A stretch of 13,204 bases of DNA from JADFUS01 sp964600025. GTDB lineage: Bacteria > Bacteroidota > Bacteroidia > Bacteroidales > Rikenellaceae. The position numbers were made by a program, and so were the translations under genes. The DNA lies in NCBI GenBank assembly GCA_964600025.1, contig CAZRHJ010000048.1, positions 1 to 13,204 on the forward strand, in the 5' to 3' direction. Positions 6,514 through 13,204 of this stretch are shown here, in pieces (position 1 is the first letter of the stretch; each line of letters begins with the position of its first letter). The notes beneath the pieces are model-generated. The model had not been told where the DNA came from, did no database searches, and saw nothing but the letters and a program-made list of their open reading frames with translations.

Positions 6514-7206
6514 CTATTTTTGACGAGGATTGATATATTTAGGAGCGTTAGCAAAACGACCATAACTACCTTTTGCAGCTTCCAATGCTTCGTTAGCATC
6601 TTTACCTTTTGTAACTGCTTCCATAAATTTACCCATATGTACGAACTCATAACCAATAACTTCGTCGTTTTCGTTAAGAGCCATACGAGTACAATATCCT
6701 TCTGCCATTTCAAGGTAACGAGGACCTTTTGCAAGAGTACCAAACATAGTACCAACTTGGCTACGAAGACCTTTACCCAAATCTTCAAGACCAGCACCTA
6801 CTGGAAGACCACCTTCTGAGAAAGCAGACTGAGTACGTCCGTAAACAATTTGTAGGAACAATTCACGCATTGCAGTGTTAATTGCATCACAAACTAAGTC
6901 TGTATTAAGAGCTTCAAGAAGAGTTTTACCGGGAAGAATCTCAGATGCCATTGCAGCAGAGTGAGTCATACCAGAGCAACCAATAGTTTCGATTAAAGCC
7001 TCTTGAATAATACCTTCTTTAACGTTAAGTGTTAGTTTACAAGCACCTTGCTGAGGAGCACACCAACCAATACCGTGAGTAAGACCAGAAATATCTTTGA
7101 TTTCCTTAGATTTCACCCATTTACCCTCTTGCGGGATAGGAGCAGAACCGTGATTTTGTCCTTGTTTTACAACACACATGTGTTCAACTTCGTGTGAATA
7201 AATCAT
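6514..7206 (-). CDS. NifU/IscU-like iron-sulfur scaffold-type protein
   Basis: A 230-residue cytoplasmic protein with an IscU/NifU N-terminal-like core. The segment IETIGCSGMTHSAAMAS (72-88), followed by LPGKTLLEAL, corresponds to the scaffold motif around the second cluster cysteine (here C77). Other candidate ligands are C49 and C56 upstream and C106 downstream; C11 is extra. The family phrase with Asp between the first ligand region and the strand is not obvious, so it is a divergent scaffold. It is much longer than a typical IscU (about 130 residues): roughly the last 100 residues (GLPVGAGLEDLGKG onward) form an additional, unrecognised region with one more cysteine. The gene lies 48 bp after the C_GCAxxG_C_C gene and 62 bp before the GGGtGRT gene. 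Its sequence resemblance supports Fe-S assembly or transfer, but whether it serves general or partner-specific maturation is inferred. Confidence 0.87.
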   Translation of the reverse strand: MIYSHEVEHMCVVKQGQNHGSAPIPQEGKWVKSKEIKDISGLTHGIGWCAPQQGACKLTLNVKEGIIQEALIETIGCSGMTHSAAMASEILPGKTLLEALNTDLVCDAINTAMRELFLQIVYGRTQSAFSEGGLPVGAGLEDLGKGLRSQVGTMFGTLAKGPRYLEMAEGYCTRMALNENDEVIGYEFVHMGKFMEAVTKGKDANEALEAAKGSYGRFANAPKYINPRQK

Positions 7207-7254
7207 AACTTTTAAATTTTATTAATGAATATTAATTTCTTTATGATGAGCTAA

Positions 7255-7722
7255 TTATTTAGCCTCGTTTTCGTTAATTTTTTGTCCAATAAGACGAGCA
7301 GAAATACCTACCAATTCCTTGCAAGGACGTTTTTTGTAGTATTCTGGGGTACGAGCCTCAGGAGTAGGCTCTTGTGATTTGACAGTCAGACCCAACAGTT
7401 CTCTACAAACAATAGAGCCGTTAAGTTCTGTAAATCCTTTCGCTAATTCTTGGACTACTTGATAGCCTTTTTTGCGTGCGGCAGCATCATTTGGGTCATC
7501 AGCCTTGAACACAAAGCCCGAAACCATAAACATACCACTAACCGAACCGCAAACTTCTCTAAGTCGTCCCATTCCTCCACCGAAAGGTGCAGAAGCAAGT
7601 GCCAAAGTTTGTTTATCGACACCAATATAATCTGCATAAGCCATAACAACAGACTGACAGCAGTTGTATCCATCTGTAAAATACTGAGTAGCCAATTCTA
7701 CTCTTTCCTCTATGTTTATCAT
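7255..7722 (-). CDS. C_GCAxxG_C_C family cysteine-rich protein
   Basis: A 155-residue protein of the C_GCAxxG_C_C family (TIGR01909/PF09719 as I recall). Conserved elements in order are GYNCCQSV (18-25, C21-C22), FGGGMGRLREVCGSVSG (47-63, with C58 in the GCAxxG-like position), C106 and C134. The spacing of these cysteines suggests binding of a metal or cluster, or redox chemistry; the family's function is not firmly known. No signal peptide is seen. I chose the ATG at 7722: a GTG two codons upstream (7728) is possible but would leave only about 8 nt of leader after the predicted promoter. It is the first gene of the leftward unit with the scaffold-like and GGGtGRT genes. Confidence 0.88.
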   Translation of the reverse strand: MINIEERVELATQYFTDGYNCCQSVVMAYADYIGVDKQTLALASAPFGGGMGRLREVCGSVSGMFMVSGFVFKADDPNDAAARKKGYQVVQELAKGFTELNGSIVCRELLGLTVKSQEPTPEARTPEYYKKRPCKELVGISARLIGQKINENEAK

Positions 7723-7741
7723 ATTCACTTTTTTACCGCCA

Positions 7742-7749
7742 CAAAGATA
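7742..7749 (-). promoter_or_regulatory. -7 box of the C_GCAxxG/scaffold/GGGtGRT operon
   Basis: Read on the minus strand this is TATCTTTG, an exact TAnnTTTG match and identical to the box at 4156-4163. The nearest TTTG equivalent is at 7765-7768, only 15 nt away, so the -33 element is poor. Start of transcription would be near 7736. No other promoter is visible in the short gaps inside the operon, so this one probably drives all three genes. Confidence 0.55.
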
Positions 7750-7824
7750 AACTTATTTTAGATACAAAAAAAATTTTTATACACCCAAAACAATGAAATT
7801 TAATAAAATAGAATAAAAATTAAC

Positions 7825-7853
7825 AAAAAAACGAGAATCATAGGATTCTCGTT
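7825..7853 (-). terminator. Intrinsic terminator of greA
   Basis: Arms at 7830-7839 (AACGAGAATC) and 7844-7853 pair perfectly over 10 bp with a 4-nt loop. On the minus strand the hairpin runs into a U-tract of seven Ts, of which two belong to the stem. It lies about 30 bp after the greA stop codon and separates greA from the next leftward operon. Confidence 0.88.
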
Positions 7854-7881
7854 CAAATAAATATAACACTAATAATTAACA

Positions 7882-8355
7882 CTATATAGAAATGTTTATA
7901 ATCTCAAAATCCACATCACCAGCAGGGATTTTTGCAGTAACCACATCACCAACTTTTTTGCCTAATAAGGCTTTGGCAATAGGAGTCTCAACCGAAAGTT
8001 TTTTCTCTTTCAGATTAGCTTCATTTTCCGAAACCAAAGTATATTCCATTTCTTTATTAATTTTAAGGTTTTTGATTTTAACCTTATTCATAATCTGTAC
8101 AGTATCTATCGAAATTTGGCTTTCGTCAAGCACTCTTGCACCTGCGAAAATTTCCTCTAATTTTGCAATTTTCATTTCTAACATACCTTGTGCTTCTTTG
8201 GCAGCATCATACTCAGCGTTTTCCGAAAGGTCGCCTTTATCCCTTGCCTCGGCAATTTGTGCAGAGATACGCAATCTCTCAACACTTCGTAATTGGTTAA
8301 GCTCTCCAAGTAGCTTATCATAACCCTCTTGGGTCATATATGAAACCTTTACCAT
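7882..8355 (-). CDS. greA: Transcription elongation factor GreA
   Basis: GreA rescues backtracked RNA polymerase by reaching through the secondary channel and stimulating cleavage of the nascent transcript. The 157-residue length is standard. The N-terminal coiled-coil hairpin carries the catalytic tip motif DLSENAEYDAAKE (42-54), with the conserved acidic pair D42 and E45. The C-terminal FKBP-like domain contains SVETPIAKALLGKKVGDVV (about 120-138). The start at 8355 gives the usual beginning (VSYMTQEGYDKL). It is a single-gene unit on the minus strand, with its own promoter about 100 bp upstream and its own terminator. The leader contains a terminator-like hairpin, described separately. Confidence 0.96.
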   Translation of the reverse strand: MVKVSYMTQEGYDKLLGELNQLRSVERLRISAQIAEARDKGDLSENAEYDAAKEAQGMLEMKIAKLEEIFAGARVLDESQISIDTVQIMNKVKIKNLKINKEMEYTLVSENEANLKEKKLSVETPIAKALLGKKVGDVVTAKIPAGDVDFEIINISI

Positions 8356-8384
8356 AATATTTTAATTTTTTTAATATAAACCAT

Positions 8385-8429
8385 AAAAAAAACAATACCA
8401 ATGCTTTAACAAAAGCACCAGTATATTGT
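8385..8429 (-). terminator. Terminator-like hairpin inside the greA leader
   Basis: On the minus strand the outer arms ACAATA (8424-8429) and TATTGT (8392-8397) flank an inner hairpin of TGCTTT and AAAGCA (8402-8407 with 8412-8417, 4-nt loop). Two possible G-U pairs extend the inner stem, and an interior loop separates inner and outer stems. The structure is followed immediately by seven Us (8385-8391). It lies between the greA promoter and the greA start codon, with no other gene ending here, so it looks like an attenuator. It would release an RNA of about 60 nt. The fold is inferred by eye. Confidence 0.6.
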
Positions 8430-8453
8430 TTATCCGTTAAGATTATTGTTTTG

Positions 8454-8484
8454 CAAACATAATGTTTTTATTTATTATCACAAA
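8454..8484 (-). promoter_or_regulatory. greA: greA promoter
   Basis: On the minus strand TTTG (8481-8484) is followed after exactly 19 nt by TATGTTTG (8454-8461), an excellent match to the Bacteroidetes consensus. Transcription should begin near 8447, giving about a 90-nt leader before the greA ATG. I found no good promoter closer to the gene. Confidence 0.72.
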
Positions 8485-8526
8485 ATATTTCAACTAAATT
8501 ATTTTTATTTTTAGCTTTTTAGACTT

Positions 8527-8542
8527 TATTTTTGTAGATTTG
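8527..8542 (+). promoter_or_regulatory. Tandem -7 boxes before the cardiolipin synthase gene
   Basis: Two adjacent exact TAnnTTTG matches are present: TATTTTTG at 8527-8534 and TAGATTTG at 8535-8542. Neither has a clear TTTG 19-20 nt upstream in this very T-rich stretch. Either would give a leader of about 30-40 nt before the ATG at 8581. The region is divergent from the greA promoter. Confidence 0.5.
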
Positions 8543-8580
8543 CATAATATTAGTACAAACCTTTGATAAATACAAAACGT

Positions 8581-10047
8581 ATGAACGGTGTTTTTTATGA
8601 TAGTGTTTTTTATGGAATTTTGGTAATGGTATATTTCTATATCGTTGCCTCAACTCTGTTTACTATCATCAAAGACAAACGAGACCCTGTCAAAACTATC
8701 TCTTGGGTGGTTGTAATACTATCCCTACCAGTTGCGGGTTTTATACTATACATAATGATTGGGCAGAATTTCAGAAAACGTAAAATTCTTACTCGCAAAT
8801 TTCATACAACAAACTCCGAACATAAAAAAATCGTAAAATCTCAACTGCGAGAACTTTCTCACAAAAACAATATAGAGAATATCGAAATCAGACGCAACCG
8901 AGATTTAATAACTTTACTACTAAATAATTCTCGCTCTCCACTTACAGAAAACAACTATGTAGAAATACTAAACAACGGAGATAATACTTTTGATAAAATC
9001 ATATACGAGCTACAAAATGCCAAAAGATTTATTCATATCGAATATTATATTCTAATTGACGATATGATTGGCAACATTATTGCGGATATACTTATCGAAA
9101 AGGCAGAAAGTGGAGTAGAAGTCAGATTGATATATGACGATGTAGGTAGTTGGTCGTTACCCAAAACCTACACAAAAAAACTTCGTGATGCAGGAGTAAA
9201 AGTAGCTGCATTTATGCCCGTTACTTTTCCAATCTTCACAAGCAGACTAAACAACCGCAACCACCGTAAAATCATAATTATTGACGGAGATAAAGGATTT
9301 ACGGGAGGAATAAACATTGCCGACAAATACATACACGGCAATGACAAAGTAGGCTCTTGGCGAGATACTCACTTGTATTTGGAGGGAGATGCAAATCTTT
9401 CTTTACACGCAGTTTTTGCAACAGATTGGCTGTTTTTGACTGGCGAACATTTGGACTACAATAAATATTTTGTAATAGGCAAAGAACTACTTTACGGCAA
9501 CGCCCCTATACAAATTGCCTCATCTGGCCCAGACTCTGACTGGCAAACAATTATGCAAGTATTTTTCTCGGCAATAACACGTGCTAACGAGCATATCTAT
9601 ATCTCAACGCCATATTTTTTGCCAAACAATTCCATACTAACAGCACTAAAAGTTGCGGCAATGAGTGGCAAAGATGTTAAAATTATGATACCTGCAAACC
9701 CCGATAGCAAAATTGTTTATTGGGCTACTTGCTCATATATTTCAGAGTTATTGAAAGCCAAAATAAAAGTATATTTTTACAAAGCAGGTTTCAATCACTC
9801 CAAAATAATTATGATAGACTCCACGTTTTGTAGTATAGGAACTGCAAATATGGACGTTAGAAGTTTTGATGCAAATTTTGAGGTTACAGCACTACTCTAC
9901 TCTTCGTTGCGTACAAAAGAACTCGAAAAAGAGTTTTTGAAAGATTTGGAGAATTGCGAAGAAATGACATTATCTAAATGGAAATCTCGAAAACGCAAAC
10001 GAAGCCTATTGGAAGGCATTGCAAGATTATTCACACCGTTACTTTAA
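8581..10047 (+). CDS. cls: Cardiolipin synthase (phospholipase D family)
   Basis: A 488-residue membrane enzyme that most likely condenses two phosphatidylglycerol molecules into cardiolipin and glycerol. Two hydrophobic N-terminal segments (about 8-30 and 38-61) match the bacterial Cls layout. Two complete HKD catalytic motifs follow: H228, K230, D235 in NHRKIIIID with GGIN after it, and H406, K408, D413 in NHSKIIMID with GTANMD after it. The linker region RKRK after the second helix and the basic tail (KSRKRKRS) fit a membrane-surface enzyme. I chose the ATG at 8581; an in-frame TTG at 8563 is possible but unneeded. The next gene begins 12 bp after the stop with no promoter between, so they are probably one transcript. 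Related PLD enzymes with other phospholipid substrates cannot be fully excluded. Confidence 0.93.
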   Translation: MNGVFYDSVFYGILVMVYFYIVASTLFTIIKDKRDPVKTISWVVVILSLPVAGFILYIMIGQNFRKRKILTRKFHTTNSEHKKIVKSQLRELSHKNNIENIEIRRNRDLITLLLNNSRSPLTENNYVEILNNGDNTFDKIIYELQNAKRFIHIEYYILIDDMIGNIIADILIEKAESGVEVRLIYDDVGSWSLPKTYTKKLRDAGVKVAAFMPVTFPIFTSRLNNRNHRKIIIIDGDKGFTGGINIADKYIHGNDKVGSWRDTHLYLEGDANLSLHAVFATDWLFLTGEHLDYNKYFVIGKELLYGNAPIQIASSGPDSDWQTIMQVFFSAITRANEHIYISTPYFLPNNSILTALKVAAMSGKDVKIMIPANPDSKIVYWATCSYISELLKAKIKVYFYKAGFNHSKIIMIDSTFCSIGTANMDVRSFDANFEVTALLYSSLRTKELEKEFLKDLENCEEMTLSKWKSRKRKRSLLEGIARLFTPLL

Positions 10048-10059
10048 AAAAATAAAAAT

Positions 10060-10683
10060 ATGAAAAGAACTTTACTTATTTTAGTGGCTCTAATGCTAAC
10101 AACAAGCGTATTCTCACAAATCAGATTTGGTATAAAAGGTGGTTTGAACGCCAATCTTTATGGTTTGAATTTCAAGGAAGTAGTTGATCAATTTAATTTG
10201 GCAAAAGGAAATAGCAGTGCAGGTTTTCACGTTGGTGCTCAGCTTAGATTTCAGACAAAAATAGGTCTTTATATCCAAGGCGAAGCATTATACAACTATT
10301 CATCTGCAAAAGTAGATATTATCGAAAATGGATTCAAAGATGGTAACATTATGATAAAAAATCACGTTTTGGATATTCCTGCCTTAGTAGGTTTCAAAAT
10401 CGGTTTTTTTAGGATTTATGCAGGCCCAACATTTGCAATAAATTTGGGTCAAGATGTTGGAAAATCACTTAGTGACATACGTAATATATCTTTCAAATAC
10501 GACAACAATGTATTTGGTTATCAAGCAGGTGTGGGTTTTGATATTATCAAAAAAATCACTATTGACTTGAACTACAACGGTAGATTTAGCCGAAATACTC
10601 AGACTTTTACTATTGACAATATTGATTACGAAGGAAAACTTGCAAACAGACAGATTTGGCTTTCAGTCGGGTTCTTGTTCTAA
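10060..10683 (+). CDS. Small outer-membrane beta-barrel protein (porin-like)
   Basis: A 207-residue exported protein. Residues 1-19 form a signal peptide (KR at the start, hydrophobic core LLILVALML, cleavage before Q20). The mature chain opens with RFGIKGGLNANLYG, the common start of Bacteroidetes beta-barrels of the OMP_b-brl type (PF13568-like). It continues in alternating strands such as GFHVGAQLRF, LYIQGEALYNY, FRIYAGPTFAINLG and FGYQAGVGFDII. It ends in IWLSVGFLF, with the terminal Phe used by the barrel-assembly machinery. Its ligand or role is unknown. The gene directly follows cls, which may reflect a shared envelope function, but the pairing could be incidental. Confidence 0.87.
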   Translation: MKRTLLILVALMLTTSVFSQIRFGIKGGLNANLYGLNFKEVVDQFNLAKGNSSAGFHVGAQLRFQTKIGLYIQGEALYNYSSAKVDIIENGFKDGNIMIKNHVLDIPALVGFKIGFFRIYAGPTFAINLGQDVGKSLSDIRNISFKYDNNVFGYQAGVGFDIIKKITIDLNYNGRFSRNTQTFTIDNIDYEGKLANRQIWLSVGFLF

Positions 10684-10715
10684 AACAATTACGATTTACA
10701 AATATCAATAATCTT

Positions 10716-10746
10716 TTTGTTTTTAAGGATAAATTTATTTACTTTG
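10716..10746 (+). promoter_or_regulatory. Promoter of ffh-folD
   Basis: TTTG at 10716-10719 is followed after 19 nt by TTACTTTG at 10739-10746, the same boxes as in front of the ATPase gene at 596. The leader would be about 60 nt. I see no clear intrinsic terminator between the beta-barrel gene and this promoter, so some readthrough from cls is possible. Confidence 0.65.
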
Positions 10747-10811
10747 CAGTTTGAATATACCCTTACAACAAGTAAGACAACATTCCTAATAGATAAAAAA
10801 TAAAATAATAT

Positions 10812-12152
10812 ATGTTCGAGAATTTAAGTAGCAAATTAGAGCGTTCCTTTAAGATATTAAAGGGAGAAGGGAGGATTACCGAAATTAATATTGCCGAAAC
10901 ACTTAAAGAGGTGCGTAAAGCATTGGTAGAGGCTGACGTAAACTACAAAGTTGCAAAAAACTTTGTAGATGAGGTAAAGAAAAAAGCATTAGGTCAAAAC
11001 GTGCTTACAGCAGTCAAACCAAGTGAACAAATTGTAAAAATAGTTCACGATGAGTTGGCAGAATTAATGGGAGGCAAGGCTGGCGAGATTAATCTTGAAG
11101 GCAAACCAAACATTATTCTTATTGCTGGTCTTCAAGGTTCTGGTAAAACTACTTTTACTGGCAAACTTGCCAATATGCTCAAAACAAAGAACGCCAAAAA
11201 GGTTCTTGTTACAGCGTGCGACGTTTACCGCCCTGCGGCTATCGAACAGCTTAGAGTACTTGCTACTCAAATTGGTGTAGATATTTACACTGAGGAAGGA
11301 AACAACAATCCTGTTCAAATTGCACAAAATGCAATAGAATTTGCAAAAAACAATAGCTTTACTACTGTTATTGTGGATACTGCTGGTCGTTTGGCTATCG
11401 ACGAACAGATGATGAACGAGATTTACAATATCAAACAAGCTATAAAACCAGCCGAAACACTTTTTGTAGTGGACTCTATGACTGGACAAGATGCTGTAAA
11501 CACTGCAAAAGAGTTTAACGACAAAATAGACTTCGACGGAGTTGTGCTTACAAAACTTGACGGTGATACTCGTGGTGGTGCTGCTATCTCAATTCGTACA
11601 GTGGTAAACAAACCATTGAAGTTTATGAGTAACGGCGAGAAAATGGACGCTTTGGAAGTGTTTCACCCAGATCGTATGGCAGACCGTATTTTGGGTATGG
11701 GTGATATTGTTTCGTTCGTAGAAAAAGCACAAGAACAATTTGACGAGGAAGAAGCAAAAAAACTTGAAAGAAAATTAGCAAAAGACCAATTTGGTTTGGA
11801 CGATTTCCTATCACAAATCCAACAAATCAAAAAAATGGGTAACTTCAAGGACGTTGCAAGTATGATTCCCGGAATGGGCAAAGCATTGAAAGATGTTGAA
11901 ATAGACAATGATGTGTTTAAACACACAGAAGCTATTATCCATTCTATGACTCCTGCCGAACGTAAAAACCCAGATATTATAGATTCTCGACGCAAAGATA
12001 GAATTGCGAAAGGTAGTGGACTTACAGTTCAAGACGTAAACCGTCTGCTTAAACAATTTACAGATATGCGTAAAATGATGAAAATGGTAACTGGCGGTGC
12101 AGGCAAAAATGCAATGAGAGGAGCTATGGCTAATTTCAAAAAACGCAGATAA
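10812..12152 (+). CDS. ffh: Signal recognition particle GTPase Ffh
   Basis: Ffh binds 4.5S RNA and signal sequences and delivers ribosomes to the receptor FtsY at the inner membrane. The 446-residue length is normal. In order: an N domain helical bundle (about 1-90); the G domain with GLQGSGKTT (106-114), the DVYRPAA insertion-box start (137-143), DTAGR (189-193), TKLDGDTRGG (247-256) and FMSNGEK (271-277, in place of the usual GxGE); and the methionine-rich M domain from about 298. The RNA-binding helix-turn-helix SRRKDRIAKGSG lies at 392-403, and the finger-loop region holds MIPGMGK (351-357). The tail is basic (KKRR). folD follows after 33 bp without a visible promoter or terminator, so co-transcription is likely. 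Confidence 0.97.
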   Translation: MFENLSSKLERSFKILKGEGRITEINIAETLKEVRKALVEADVNYKVAKNFVDEVKKKALGQNVLTAVKPSEQIVKIVHDELAELMGGKAGEINLEGKPNIILIAGLQGSGKTTFTGKLANMLKTKNAKKVLVTACDVYRPAAIEQLRVLATQIGVDIYTEEGNNNPVQIAQNAIEFAKNNSFTTVIVDTAGRLAIDEQMMNEIYNIKQAIKPAETLFVVDSMTGQDAVNTAKEFNDKIDFDGVVLTKLDGDTRGGAAISIRTVVNKPLKFMSNGEKMDALEVFHPDRMADRILGMGDIVSFVEKAQEQFDEEEAKKLERKLAKDQFGLDDFLSQIQQIKKMGNFKDVASMIPGMGKALKDVEIDNDVFKHTEAIIHSMTPAERKNPDIIDSRRKDRIAKGSGLTVQDVNRLLKQFTDMRKMMKMVTGGAGKNAMRGAMANFKKRR

Positions 12153-12185
12153 GGACTGAATATTAATATATAAAAGATATATAGT

Positions 12186-13061
12186 ATGGAATTAATCAGT
12201 GGTACAGAAGTATCGAAACATATAAAGAAAGAAATTGCTCAAGAGGTTGAGAAGATAGTTAATAGGGGGGAACGTGCTCCAAAACTTATCGCTATTATTG
12301 TAGGTAATGACCCTGCAAGTTTGACTTATGTTGGACACAAAGAGAAAATGTGTAAAGAAGTTGGATTCGATTCACAACTAATCTCTTTGGGCGAAGAAAC
12401 AACCCAAGAACAACTTATTGATTTAATCCACAAACTAAACAACGACGATACTGTTGATGGATTTATCATTCAATTACCTTTGCCAAAACATATTGACGAA
12501 GATGCAATTATTATGGAAATTAATCCTCTGAAAGATGTTGATGGTTTCCACCCAACAAATGTTGGCAAAATGGTAACAGGTAACGACTCTTTTGTTTCTG
12601 CTACACCTTATGGTATTGTTGAGCTTTTGAAATACTATAAAGTACAAACAAGTGGAAAACACGTAGTAGTAGTTGGCAGAAGTAATATTGTAGGCAGACC
12701 AATCTCTAATCTGCTTTCACAAAAATGTGAGTTCGGTAATGCAACTTTGACTATTTGCCACTCAAAAACCGAAAACCTTGCAAACTTCACTCGCCAAGCC
12801 GATATACTTATTGTAGCTACTGGTGCATTGAATGTTGTTAATGGAGATATGGTAAAAGACGGCGTTGTGGTTATTGACGTTGGTATGCACCGTATCCCAG
12901 ACGAAACTCGCAAAAACGGTTTTAGATTAGAGGGAGATGTTGATTTTGATTCTGTTGCACCAAAATGCAGTATGATTACACCAGTACCCGGTGGCGTTGG
13001 CCCAATGACAATTATCTCATTGATGAGAAACACCCTAAAAGCTATCAAATATCGCAAATAG
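12186..13061 (+). CDS. folD: Bifunctional methylenetetrahydrofolate dehydrogenase/cyclohydrolase FolD
   Basis: FolD interconverts 5,10-methylene- and 10-formyl-tetrahydrofolate via the methenyl form, supplying one-carbon units for purines and formyl-Met-tRNA. The length of 291 residues is typical. Key features are the substrate-domain motif TYVGHKEK (47-54) with Y48 and catalytic K52, QLPLP (96-100), KDVDGFHP (116-123, D119), the Rossmann NAD(P) motif VGRSNIVGRP (163-172), and the signature PVPGGVGPMT (266-275). All catalytic residues expected of an active bifunctional enzyme are present. The gene follows ffh closely and precedes a strong terminator. Confidence 0.97.
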   Translation: MELISGTEVSKHIKKEIAQEVEKIVNRGERAPKLIAIIVGNDPASLTYVGHKEKMCKEVGFDSQLISLGEETTQEQLIDLIHKLNNDDTVDGFIIQLPLPKHIDEDAIIMEINPLKDVDGFHPTNVGKMVTGNDSFVSATPYGIVELLKYYKVQTSGKHVVVVGRSNIVGRPISNLLSQKCEFGNATLTICHSKTENLANFTRQADILIVATGALNVVNGDMVKDGVVVIDVGMHRIPDETRKNGFRLEGDVDFDSVAPKCSMITPVPGGVGPMTIISLMRNTLKAIKYRK

Positions 13062-13106
13062 AAAAGATGGTATAATTACAGAAAATATAGCTTTTTCTGA
13101 AAGATA

Positions 13107-13147
13107 AAAAAATAAGAGTTTGATTTATAATCAAACTCTTATTTTTT
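13107..13147 (+). terminator. Intrinsic terminator of ffh-folD
   Basis: Arms at 13111-13125 and 13129-13143 pair perfectly over 15 bp with a 3-nt TAT loop. The pairing can extend through flanking As (13107-13110) and Ts (13144-13147). A run of Ts follows the 3' arm. It lies about 50 bp after the folD stop codon. Confidence 0.9.
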
Positions 13148-13150
13148 AAT

Positions 13151-13182
13151 ATTGCTGTCTGGTAAAAATTTTAAAAATCATT
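13151..13182 (+). repeat. Fragment matching both flanks at the left end
   Basis: Bases 13151-13172 are an exact reverse complement of 1944-1965 (the outer flank of the inverted repeat copy B), including the non-AT string GCTGTCTGG. Bases 13163-13182 are an exact reverse complement of 38-57. The full repeat core does not follow before the window ends at 13204. This may be the edge of another, longer or different element continuing to the right. Confidence 0.65.
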
Positions 13183-13204
13183 GTAATGGATTAAGAGATA
13201 ATAT

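Noticed and set aside
6468..6797. Second minus-strand open frame overlapping the scaffold-like gene
   Set aside because: Lies in another frame inside the scaffold gene; its translation is Lys/Leu/Val-rich with no motif, as expected for a shadow frame.
7892..8323. Open frame of 143 codons on the plus strand opposite greA
   Set aside because: Antisense shadow of a clear greA; composition rich in Ser and Leu with no recognisable domain and no promoter.
8563..8580. TTG start for the cardiolipin synthase
   Set aside because: An ATG at 8581 lies six codons downstream with a normal N-terminus for the family, so the rarer start codon is unnecessary.
13079..13099. Hairpin CAGAAA...TTTCTG after folD
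   Set aside because: Only a six-pair AT-rich stem with a long loop; the much stronger terminator at 13107-13147 explains the end of transcription.

Overview
The window looks like a chromosomal segment of an AT-rich member of the Bacteroidetes (probably Bacteroidales). The basis is promoters of the TTTG-N19/20-TAnnTTTG type ahead of several genes, few clear Shine-Dalgarno sites, signal peptides ending just before a Gln, and protein types common in that phylum. It carries ten credible protein genes, two on-strand and one bidirectional intrinsic terminators, one terminator-like hairpin inside a leader, and a family of roughly 140-bp interspersed repeats. I see no tRNA, rRNA, CRISPR array, transposase or phage gene.

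Left part (1-2069): a lone AAA/STAND-like ATPase gene (596-1723) has its own promoter and a palindromic operator-like site. It lies between two inverted copies of the interspersed repeat (66-207 and 1816-1950), with a third, truncated copy at 451-493. This is the most accessory-looking part of the window.

Middle left (2070-5305): pdxA (vitamin B6 synthesis) is followed after 5 bp by a TIGR01212/YhcC-like radical SAM gene. Next comes a separately promoted exported, probably outer-membrane, protein of unknown function. A strong bidirectional terminator at 5265-5300 closes this rightward unit.

Middle (5315-8484, leftward): a fourth repeat copy ends 3 bp from the stop codon of a three-gene unit. 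In transcription order the unit encodes a C_GCAxxG_C_C-family cysteine protein, a NifU/IscU-like Fe-S scaffold-type protein, and a GGGtGRT-family protein. No defined function is known to me for the GGGtGRT family, so this cysteine-rich set is the best candidate for an undescribed system. Upstream of it, greA has its own promoter, about 90 nt of leader and a terminator-like hairpin inside that leader.

Right part (8527-13204, rightward): a cardiolipin synthase-type phospholipase D gene is followed after 12 bp by a small outer-membrane beta-barrel gene. A new promoter then drives ffh (signal recognition particle GTPase), followed by folD (one-carbon metabolism). A strong terminator closes the segment. 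Beyond it, the last bases enter another fragment of the sequence that flanks the repeats at the left end.
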